Below are positions 21,924-31,180 of a stretch of DNA of 64,000 nt, one piece after another; the first letter of the stretch is position 1, and every line of letters begins with the position of its first letter. This stretch comes from Otatea glauca. Its lineage: Eukaryota > Streptophyta > Magnoliopsida > Poales > Poaceae. The notes under the pieces were generated by a model. The model had not been told where the DNA came from. It was given only the letters and a program-made list of their open reading frames with translations, and did no database searches. Both the position numbers and the translations under genes were made by a program. Location of the stretch: assembly GCA_036346275.1 (NCBI GenBank), contig CM070717.1, forward strand, positions 11,157,178 through 11,221,177, written 5' to 3'.

Positions 21924-22880
21924 GAGGTGTGTTTCCTCCTCGTGGTGCTTGCTCCTGCACTAAGATGCACAGTGGCCATAGTTTTCACAATTGAAACATT
22001 TTATCTGACTTGTCGTGGCCTCTCCCGGACTCGCGACCGGCTCCACTCTCCTAGTGTGCCACGGTTGAGCCGCCGTGATATCCTTTGTCATGGACATGGT
22101 CTTCCCCTGGGTCTTGGCTTGCCTGTGGCCATTGTTGCCACTGGTGCTAGTTCGTTGCTCCTTGGAAGAAGACGACGAGTCTTCACCGCCGCTTTTCTGC
22201 TGCGCTTGCCACTCAGCTTGAGTGAGTAGGAGCTGGCCCTCGGTGTTGCTGTTGTTGTCACGAAGACGAATTCGGTCCCCGTATGCTTTCAGTCGCCTGA
22301 TTGACTCCTTGAACAAAATCGTATTGAGATCAGAGTACTGCCCTATCGACGCCACCAGCTGGAAGAATTTTTCGGGCACGGAATCAAGAAGCTTCTTGAT
22401 GAGTGTGGCATCATCTAGAGTGGCACCAAGGGTACTGTATTTAGCTGCCATGCCACTCAATTTTCTGGCAAACTTGTCGATCGTCTCTCCTTTCTTCATA
22501 CGCAACACCTCGAACTCGCTCTTCAAGGTCTATAGGCGCGTCTTTTTCACGCAATCGGCACCTAGCTACTGAGTCTTCAGAGCATCCCATACCTCATTCG
22601 TAGATTGCTTCTTGGCGACCGGTAGGACGACATCGTTGGGGACGCACTGGAATAGAAACACCCATGCCTTTTTATCCTTCTTCACATTCACGGCCACACT
22701 GGCCACAGGTTCCACAGCCTTCCAGACTCCCTAGGCATCCATGATCGCCTCCATCTTGATGGCCCATGTAGTATAGTTGACGACGTCAGTATTGGGTACG
22801 GGTACGACACACTGCCAGTCTCTCCTTCGCTGCCTTCTAAGGAACAATCACCATCTGCTCGAACCTAAGGAACTTGGCAT
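21924..22880 (-). pseudogene. Element A gag
   Basis: The 189-codon stretch 22526-21960 has the copia gag signature (FEVLRMKKGETIDKFARKLS, LLDSVPEKF). It ends in a knuckle C-FN-C-ENYG-H whose last part is interrupted by a TAG. Upstream pieces to 22880 (WAIKMEAIMDA and WVFLFQCVPNDV) contain further stops. The right border of element B lies just after the knuckle. Confidence 0.85.
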
Positions 22881-22885
22881 GTACC

Positions 22886-22898
22886 TGCTCTGATACCA
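22886..22898 (-). other. Primer-binding site of element A
   Basis: TGGTATCAGAGCA on the minus strand, two bases after the LTR end CATCA. It is complementary to initiator tRNA-Met. Confidence 0.9.
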
Positions 22899-22900
22899 CG

Positions 22901-23258
22901 TGATGATTCTAGAGCTAAAGATCAACACGCACAAGAAAAACTGGAGGAAGAATACAGATAGAGTTGGGGCAATTTTTATCGATTCTATTGCTTGACTTTG
23001 TAACTGAATACAATGGCTAAAAGTACTTAAAAAAGCTTCGGCTAAGAAACTGGAGTCGTGCCATCCCACAATCACGATCCGAATTTGCCGGACTCAACTC
23101 ACACGACACAGCGCACACTGCGAGGACAGAAAACAAATGCTAGACTCGGACTACCTCGTGTCAGCATACGATACAAATGCACACGTGCGTGCACAATGCC
23201 ATGCATGCATGGCGTGAGATTCAGACTCCCCTAAGCAAGGCCTTGATTATTTCCAACA
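22901..23258 (-). repeat. 5' LTR of element A
   Basis: 358 bp; longer than its partner because of an indel of about 30 bp near the middle. Confidence 0.9.
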
Positions 23259-25914
23259 ACAACAAGAGCGCCACCAGCCGTGGGTTTGACGCTGCACGGC
23301 AGTACTAGGTGGTCAGCAACGAGGTCGAGTTTCGACGTGTGGGTATAACTGTACTGAGAGCTGGGTTTTTTGGGTATTACTAACACCGCCCCAAAAAAAA
23401 ACAGCATGAGCTCGCGCACTCTCACATTGTCCTCGCCTCCACCTCCTCCTTATCTTGCTGCTCCTTCGTATCTCCCCCCTCCCTTCTTGTCAGGACTCAG
23501 ATTACCAACTTAAAAACCCTATACGTAACTGTACTAGTTTAAGATCACAATAGCACACACATTGGCAAGAATGATAAAATATGAACCATTCAACGATATA
23601 CATAAGAAGATGCAAATTATAATAAACATAATCCTAGTCCGCATAGTCCTCGTGGTAGCACTCCTCATAGAATTTTGAAGTCTCTAGTCCTTAATCAGCA
23701 ATTGACCATAAGGGTCTGATGCTTGCCGCAGGTGTGGGTCATACGAAGATGTTCTTCTTCCAAGAGGACACTACCAGTACAAAATCAAGATCATAGGAGA
23801 CACATGCGGAGCGCCTCAAGGACGCACTTAGAGAGAAGCTAAGGGAGGAGATTAAGGAGGAGATGAGAGAGGAGATGATGGCACGTGAGGAGCGTCTGAG
23901 GCCTGAGATGATGGTGATGATCTCCTAGAGTTAGAGTAAGATGGTCTCACCTCTCGTAGAAAGGCCTGTGTCCTACCCCAGCAGCTGCGGTTCCAAAAAT
24001 GATCAGTCTGGTCCCCAACTGAAGGTAATAATTTTTTGACTTAAAGATACTAGTGTAACTTCTACAATATTTTTGATCAAATTGTGCACTTTTTGCAGGC
24101 GCCTGGCAAGTACCAGCTCACCGTGACGAATGACAGATTTCCCATTGAGGCTGCATGCTGAGTTGCATTTCTATGCAAGGAGACTCACATGCTGCATGGT
24201 TAGTCTTTGGGGAAGGGCTACATGAGGGTGTTGGTCGATTATGTCCATGAAGACTTCCTATCTCATGTGCTGGAGTTCCCCTCCAACGATGATATGACCA
24301 CTCTTGGGCAAGTACGGATATCATTCATCAAGTGGCCCATGGGTGTCGTACTAGCTAAGGTAAAAACCCCCGCGCCTTCTCGGTCATTTCAGTACTGCAA
24401 CACGTTACATATGCATGTGTTTTGTAGGTTCCTATCATACCTGCACCTCCTCCTACTCCTAATCCCACCACCATGAAGAGTTCTACGCAGAGTGCAGAGC
24501 TGGCACGACATCCAAAACACCATAGGAGGCCCTGAAGACTCCTTTTGTCAAGAAGTCAAAGCTGATAGTGGCCATAACGCCCCCTCAAATACAAGGAAAG
24601 GCTCTTGTCCCGACCTCAGAGACTCCTTCTGTCTAGAAAGAAAAGTTGGCAGAGGCCATATAGTCCCCTCAAGATTTTAAGGGGTACGTATATGGAAAGC
24701 CCCTTTTGAATGCAAAAGAATTGAATGCTCTAGGGGCTCGCATGCTCCATGGATGGTGGTACATTGACAAGGTGAATAAGGCCGAGCGTCATGTCGATTT
24801 CAATATGAGGTATAGAAGGGGACATTTCCACTGCGAAGAAAATGGAATATCCCCAATTAGTTTTGAGGATCTGTTCCATTTGTACCAACTGATAGCCATC
24901 GATATTTCTACTGTACGATCCTAGATGCTGTGAGTATCGCAACATACAACATGAGCTTATGATTTTTATAGGATTTTGTATTATATTTTTTAACATTCAA
25001 TACGAGTTGCAAGGTAATGAGGCAGCGAGCCGTGATGGGTCAATACCTAGTTGGGTTCGTCATCCTCGAGCCTGTGTCTGTAACCATGGCTAGGTTTCAA
25101 TCGAAGTTCATTGCCGACTACATCAAGCAGGCATTGTATGCTGAGTCACAGAAGGATTTCATTCTATTCCCATACCACGAGGTGTAAGTAGTATTTTACC
25201 CTTCAATTACTTGTACGCACTTAAATCGTATATGAACTTATTTTCTTGCACTACATACCATTTAATAAGTAACCATTGGGTTCTACTCGTCCTATCTCCG
25301 AGTGAAAACAATGTCTACGCTTTTAATTTGATCGAAAAGAGACCGATGGCCTACGCGATCAAGCCTACTTTGCAGAAGTAAGTACAATATTCCTCTAACC
25401 TAACACTTTATGTGTTTAACTACATTCATTTTTTTTGTTTAATGGCATCTCTCTAATGTATGTAGTGGTTTCTCATCCTACATCGCTGAAAGAGGTCGAC
25501 ACGATGACAAACAAGACGATTAGTCGGAGTAGAAGCGCTTCAAGGTACAAGTGCCAGCATAGGATTAAATTTTTCTAACATCTATTCTTTGTCTCTTAAT
25601 TTCATTTTCTTTCTTCACAATGTCATTAATCGGGCAGCGATGACCTGTGCGGCTTCTACGTCATGCATCACATGCTGGTTGTGGTCATCGATGTAGATAT
25701 TTTCCCTAAGTTATACGTACATGCATAATAATACACTTAACCTTTCACATAAAAATTTAAAACTTAAATTACTGCACTCATTTCTATTTTGCAGAAGATC
25801 GATATCTCCCTCAAGAGCTTACAAAGCACAGAACTCAATAAATTACGAGATCACTTATGCCAGTAGTACTAGGTAGAAGTTATATAAGACACTACAAGAA
25901 ACAGAGAAAAACTC

Positions 25915-26200
25915 GTGGGTTTTTTTAAATTCGTGGGCAAAAAAAAACCCACGAATTTATTTATTTAAATTCGTCGGTTTCTATAAAACCCACGTTTCAA
26001 ATTAAATTTGTGGGCCACAATAAAACCCACGAATTTATTTATTTAAATTCGTGGGCTCAAATAACACCCACGAATTTATTTATTTAAATTCGTGGGCCAC
26101 AATACACCCACGAATTTACTCATTTAAATTCGTGGGCCACCAATTACCCACGAATTTACACATTTAAATTCGTGGGCCACCACATCCCCACGAATTTAAC
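25915..26200. repeat. Left subterminal repeat array of the CACTA element
   Basis: Repeats of AAATTCGTGGGCCAC and its inverted partner CCCACGAATTTA alternate every 25-55 bp, making adjacent hairpins. Such arrays are where CACTA transposase binds. Confidence 0.9.
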
Positions 26201-26204
26201 TGAA

Positions 26205-26570
26205 CCAAAAGGCCTTCGCCCAGACGCGCCACGCCGCCTCTCCCCCGCCCGCTGCTCGCTGCGCCCGCCCGCCAGTGCCCCCGTCGCCATGTGCCCCCGC
26301 CCTCCTCTGCTTCCGCCTCCCGCCGCCCGCTTCTCATGCGGACCTCCAGATCGGCCTTGGTCCTCACGGTGGTGGCCGCCATGTCGACGACGGCGCAGAC
26401 GGTCACCGACGAGCGCAGCACAAGCCCCGACGTCTTGCAGGCGCACAAGGCCCTCTCCCCGACCGGTAGCGCAAATGGTGATTCCTCGCCGACGGCGATA
26501 TTTGATTCCGGTCCCGATGTTATGGTTGAGGCGTTGGTCAAGACTGCTCGTCGATTTCCCAACTAGAACG
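26205..26570. other. GC-rich exon-like block inside the CACTA element
   Basis: A sharp GC-rich island in an AT-rich element, open in several frames. The minus-strand frame from about 26560 includes ALPVGERALCACKTSGLV and AATTVRTKADLEVRM. The plus-strand frame from 26291 includes TTAQTVTDERSTSPDVLQ. I do not recognise either. It may be a captured host exon. The rest of the interior (26570-28250) is AT-rich without recognisable coding. Confidence 0.4.
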
Positions 26571-28253
26571 CACTTGGCTAGCTTTTTCATGGACATATTG
26601 AACTTCTATTGGTAATTTGGTGGCCCGTAATAGAAAAGACTGATGAAATTCTGTAAGGTAACTTTGCGATAGATTCTCCATAACATTTCAGTTTCTCGAG
26701 ATTAGTTAGCATTAGAGGTGTGCCTTGGGATGTCCCAACCTGATGAGAAGTGTGATGATAAGCAAATCAAAGGTTTTAGTTTGCATTGAAGTGATTAGCA
26801 TGAGAGCATCGAGAAAGATGCTAAGAAAAACAAGGATAGTGTAACGCCTTTGCTTCATTCACGGAACAAAGTGGATTTTCGTTTTGTTAACTTGTTCTAG
26901 CGATCTAGTCTTTAGAGACCTTAAGCGAAACGAGGACGAGTGTAGCCTTTATGCTTCCATTGTTGGAACAAAGTTGGTTTTCTTTCTGTTGACTCGTTGA
27001 AGTATTCACTTGTAGTTTCTTATTTTTCCAGACCTGGCTATTCAAGGCACTATTTTGAACTCTTCTTGGTTCAAAGCAAGCAAAAGATTATGTGCTTATG
27101 TAAGTTGTGCGCAATTAGCAGAAGTTGCTTGAATGGGGTATTTAACTTGATGTGTATGCATTACCGCTGATCCACTTTTGATCCTTACAGTGTTGTTAGC
27201 CTCTTCCCTGTTGATCTTTTTTCATTGTTCGTAAGTCTTTTCTCCTTCACTACATTCATGCTCCGTCATTAAAAACTCAATTGGATAATATCATTATTCA
27301 TGCAGGACAAGCTTTTGATAGAACTGGCCGAAGACTAGGGCGTGGTGGAGGGTAGGACTAAATATTGTTCTATCATTTGAATCAATTCAATAATGGCCTG
27401 TATTGGTGTTGACTATGTACTCTTCGTGTAATTTTTACAAATGGTCAATTATGAAGTGGTTCAATTGCTAACTTCCAGTGCTAGTTAAAAACTGTTTCAT
27501 GTAGTCCTCTATCAACCCAATAACATATTGATCTACTGAGAGTCAATAACTGCATTTTATTCCACAGGCACGTCTTCCAAAATGCAGTTCAATGATGTTG
27601 AAATTAGTGCCTCTTGATTTGTGTTATTGGAGGAACCAGTTGTTAGAACAACAGTTCAACAGCGCCGACGGTGGTGGTAGCGCCTACAATTCCAACAACC
27701 CCGAGACATGAATTCCATTGTGAGCTCGATTGGTGTATTACTGTTGTACTTTATGACTTATTGTGATGGACTTATTGTAATGGAATGTGGATTGTATCTA
27801 TTGCGGTTGTAATGTGTTGTACGTCATTGCGTAGTTTACAAATTGTCGTAGGATGTGTGATTGGATTATCTAAGGATCTGCTAGAATGGTTTGAGAGATT
27901 GATATATATATTATAACTGCAAATGTTTTTTTGTCTGCTGAGTGGATATCCTATTTACTAGAGAGGTCATGCCGAAATTTTGTACATTTTGAGACTTAGT
28001 TTTAAGTGGGTTTTGAAGAGTTAAAAGGTTGGTTTGATATTTTAGTAGAGGTAACAGTTTGGTGTCTCGTTTGTTAATTCTTCGCTCGCTTGAACTTCAT
28101 TGTGGAGTTTGTTCTTTTGTGTTAGTGTTTCTGATCAGATTTGAACAAAATAGATGATCCTTCTTATTTATTCTTCGCTTAGCAATTTTTAGTTTCAATT
28201 TTCTTTTTGCCTTTTCTTTTCTTCTTTAGTTGTTATATGTATTGAGTGCGATG

Positions 28254-28294
28254 CATATATATATATAAATATATATACATTTGGATATATATGG

Positions 28295-28364
<70 letters not shown>
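28254..28364. repeat. (TA)n microsatellite
   Basis: About 110 bp of almost pure TA dinucleotides inside the CACTA element, just before the right subterminal array. The length may be unstable between individuals. Confidence 0.95.
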
Positions 28365-28368
<4 letters not shown>

Positions 28369-28379
28369 TAAAAATGACT

Positions 28380-28740
28380 GATAAATTCGTGAGCCATTCA
28401 AAACCCACGAATTTATCTAGCTACTCCAGATAAATTCGTGGGTTTATTAAACCCACGAATTTAACAGATTAAATTTGTGGGTTTAATAAACCCACGAATT
28501 TAACAGATTAAATTCGTGGGTTTATTAAACCTATGAATTTAACTCAGATTCCCAATTAAATTCGTGGGTTTGGTAGAAACCCACGAATTTAACTTAAATT
28601 CGTGGGTATCCATGAATTTAATTGATTAATTTCGTCGAGTTAAATTCATGAACTAAATTCCACGGTTTGCTCACGAATTTAAATTAAATTCGTGGGTTTT
28701 GGCCTAAATTTGTGGGTTTTTAGCCCACGAATTTTTCCTT
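28380..28740. repeat. Right subterminal repeat array of the CACTA element
   Basis: About ten copies of AAATTCGTGGGTTT and its complement, many as perfect small hairpins such as AATTCGTGGGTTTATTAAAC followed by CCACGAATTT. Confidence 0.9.
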
Positions 28741-29030
28741 GTTTCTTGTAGTGAGAAGACGGTAGGTTTAGAGATCCTGAAGGTTACTACTAGTCCATAT
28801 GTAAACAATATTATATATGTGAATGCGATATGTGTACTAACTGTTAAGTATGTTTGTATTCTATGTTGTGAATGAATGTGATATGTGTGTTGTAATAAAG
28901 TGTTTATATTCTGTGAATGTGATATGTGCACACTGTGTATAATCTATGTTGTGTGAATATGATATGTGTATACTGTGTGTAATATGTATTGTTTTTGGGA
29001 GGGCGCACAAATGAGAAACAACTCACCCCT

Positions 29031-29149
29031 CATCACAATCGGTTCTGAGCTAGCGTCTCCTCATGACTGTCTAATGACTTTGTATCGCCACTAGAACCGA
29101 CTGTGATGATGAAAAAGAACTGATTGTGATGTACATTCCTATAGTAGTG
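29031..29149. mobile_element. Right terminus of an older CACTA element
   Basis: The block ends in the complement of CACTACTATAGGAATGTACA. It contains subterminal repeats in both orientations (CACAATCGGTTCT, AGAACCGACTGTGATG, AGAACTGATTGTGATG). It is the likely 3' end of the element that carried the Ulp1 gene at 23.8-28.8 kb. I could not find its left terminus. Confidence 0.65.
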
Positions 29150-29289
29150 ACCCCCTAATGATCACGCACTATCTCGAACTAAAACCCCACAGCCTCTACA
29201 TCTGTAAGTGAAAACACAAGCGGACAGCACCACCTTAGTATTTGCTCGAGCCTAATACAATACTCCTAAAGAATACAAGAACACCATGC

Positions 29290-30640
29290 ACACTAGGGTT
29301 TCAAATTTCATTTTCAGTTCACATCTCAGAGTTGGACGAAATCCAAAATTTCAGTAGAATCTTAGAACTTCGGACGAAATTGGAAAAAATGCAAAAATAA
29401 AATTTGAAATCAAGATTTTTTGAACAAAAATTCAACCAAATTTACCAAAATTTTAGTGAGAAATGCTGAAATCTTGGCAAAATTCAACTGAGTGAAAAAT
29501 AGTCGGAAGGATGTTAAAATTTTTTGAAATTTTTTGGATGATCTTGATACATAACTAATGTTCCCATAAAAATTTTAGATGATAATCAAACCTAAGGAGT
29601 TTTTAACTCTAAAAGTGTTACTATCCTGATAAAAGGTTGATCGACAAAATTTCAACCGAATGAAAAATTTCAACCTAATGCATCAATAATGTTGTCATAA
29701 AATTTTCAAATGATGATAAATCCTGAGGAATTTTAAACAATTATGATAGTGCAACTAAATGTTGACTAGCAAAGTTCAACTGAATAAAAGGTGGTCCAAA
29801 CCATATTATAAATTTTTGAAATTTTTTTTGGATGGTCCTGAAGAACCAATAATGCTTTCATAAAATTTTCAAATGATGATCAAGCAGGATGAATTTTAAA
29901 ACATTACAACAATGCTATTGTCCTGATAAAAGTCTAATGATCAATAAATAGATTTGATTGAGCAACGAAAAAAGGTTAGAATTTTTGAAACTTTTAGAGA
30001 AGGGTTATGAGGAAATTAGTAAGCTCTCATAAAAATTTTGGATCATGATCACACTCCAGTTAATTTATAAATTTCTTACAATGGTCTTGTACCATTTGTA
30101 TTCGTTGTGTTTTTTTTAATTTTTGAATGATAACAAATGATGTTCAATGCATCCATAGCTTTGATTGAGCAAACAAAAAGTTTTAAAATTTTTGAAAATT
30201 TTATATAAGGTTCTGAAAAAATTATTTTGTTTTTGATTTTTCAAATATAACAAATTAAGTTCATTTCTTTTGAAATTTTTTATTTTTGATCCTACACTGC
30301 TAGATATAGTACATTATATTTTTCATAGCATGATCAATCTTTTACAATTTTATAAAAATCTAACAGTGTTGCTACCAAATTTATAAAACATCTCAAAATT
30401 TTGGTTTTTCAACAAATTTTCATGGTAGATTACTTTCTTAATGGTTATTGGGCCAAATTCGGTCAAAAAAATCAAATTTTGGTCTTGCCAAAATGTCGCC
30501 GAAAGTTCCAAAATTATTGTAGCAATTTAAATTTTTTTCAAAATTTTTTATCTTATCAAAATTTTGAATCTCGTCCGTAGCCAAAATCTGAAATCTCGGC
30601 CTAGATTTCTAAAATCATGCTAGATTTTGAAACCTTGCCC
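29290..30640. repeat. AT-rich monomers related to the TIRs of the 4.6-10.2 kb element
   Basis: From about 29518 there are four or five diverged units of about 150-165 bp. Each carries TTTTGAAATTTTTTGGATG, CATAAAATTTTCAAATGATGA and CCTGATAAAA, the same phrases that build the long TIRs at 5.1-5.6 and 9.5-10.0 kb. Flanks 29290-29480 and 30400-30620 are rich in AAATTTT and CAAAATTT words and look partly inverted to each other. No coding potential. Confidence 0.6.
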
Positions 30641-30710
30641 ACACCACCAAGACCAATGGGGGAGATAGGAGGGAAGAGGCCAGCCACTCGCTCACCGTTG
30701 GAGCGGAGCA

Positions 30711-31119
30711 ATGGAGAACAACATTGGGGCTAGGCGCAAGGGCACCAAGGTGATGCAGCTAGACGGCACGTCGTTCTGCGTTAAGCCAGTGGCAGTCGCT
30801 GCCGACGTGCTTCGCGACCCTCCCATCTCCCACCTGTTCGATCGAACTCCTCCATCCTCGGCAAGGCAGGGCGATGGTGTTCAAGGGCCACTTCTTCTCG
30901 ACATGGCACAAGTCATCTGAGTCCTCCAGCCCTGACGGCAGCAACAGCCCCCACACGGCCACCTCCGTCCTGACCTCCACTGCATCGGTGGCCTCGCCAA
31001 TGTCCTTCTCTTTCTCCAGATTGGACAAGAAGAAGCCCAGATCCGAGACCCCCAAGAAGCACGATAAGCTATTCGGCTCCATGGCAATCCGCACTGCAAT
31101 CTACCATTACTACTACTAG
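30711..31119 (+). pseudogene. Chimeric host-gene-like fragment (DUF4228-like start joined to a Ser-rich protein start)
   Basis: The first frame (30711-30920) begins MENNIGARRKGTKVMQLDG and then SFCVKPVAVAADVLRDPP. This resembles the N-terminus of plant DUF4228/PADRE proteins, a weak recognition by eye. A second frame (30874-31119) overlaps it, starts MVFKGHFFSTW, runs through a Ser/Thr-rich, Lys-rich segment and ends in YHYYY-stop. It also looks like the beginning of a different plant protein that I cannot name. High GC, in an AT-rich setting, and the switch of frames suggest two captured gene pieces fused together. Confidence 0.4.
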
Positions 31120-31180
31120 TAGTCGCTTCTTGTTTTGCTTCTTCTTCGCTTGCTGCTTCTTTATAAAGCAATACATAATA

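Larger units (their letters stand above)
13525..23258 (-). mobile_element. Ty1/copia element A, old, interrupted by element B
   Basis: LTRs at 13525-13846 and 22901-23258 share ends (minus strand TGTTGG ... CATCA). A tRNA-Met primer-binding site follows the 5' LTR. A purine stretch TTAGGGGGAGTC precedes the 3' LTR. Flanks ACAGC and ACAAC look like a target duplication with one mutation. The order is gag, protease, integrase, RT, RNase H, which is copia order. The LTRs differ by an indel of about 30 bp and many substitutions, so the element is old. Element B sits between its zinc knuckle and protease. Stops, frameshifts and an RT deletion make it inactive. Confidence 0.9.
25890..28753. mobile_element. 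Non-autonomous CACTA (En/Spm) element, 2864 bp
   Basis: It starts CACTACAAGAAACAGAGAAA and ends with the complement of CACTACAAGAAACAAGGAAA. The 3-bp target duplication AGA (25887-25889 and 28754-28756) is perfect. Both ends carry arrays of palindromic subterminal repeats, and no transposase is recognisable inside. These are the defining traits of CACTA elements. Intact ends suggest it could still be mobilised in trans if an autonomous partner exists. Confidence 0.93.
23790..28793 (+). pseudogene. Ulp1-like (C48) protease gene of an old CACTA element, split by a younger CACTA
   Basis: Ulp1-type cysteine proteases are commonly carried by plant CACTA and some Mutator-like elements. Plus-strand exon-like pieces: a Glu/Arg-rich coiled coil (23790-23935); FPIEAAC...MRVLVDYVHEDFLSHVLEF (24090-24360); ISFEDLFHLYQLIAIDISTV (24680-24922); QKDFILFPYHE (25016-25182); NHWVLLVLSPSENNVYAF with the catalytic His (25270-25378); DLCGFYVMHHML with the catalytic Cys (25640-25725); and a C-terminal helix from 25797. 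That frame resumes beyond the inserted CACTA (28754) as EDGRFRDPEGYY and a TAG at 28791-28793. Several in-frame stops show decay. An alternative host is a KAONASHI-type Mutator-like element. Confidence 0.7.

Noticed and set aside
26156..26615. Overlapping frames of 130-147 codons in the CACTA element
   Set aside because: Kept only as a GC-rich block; frames on both strands are equally open and none shows a recognisable domain.
28195..28408. Open frames of Tyr-Ile repeats
   Set aside because: Translation of a (TA)n microsatellite.
25915..28740. Regularly spaced short repeats resembling a CRISPR array
   Set aside because: Repeats are palindromic, in both orientations, confined to the two ends of a CACTA element in plant DNA; they are subterminal repeats.
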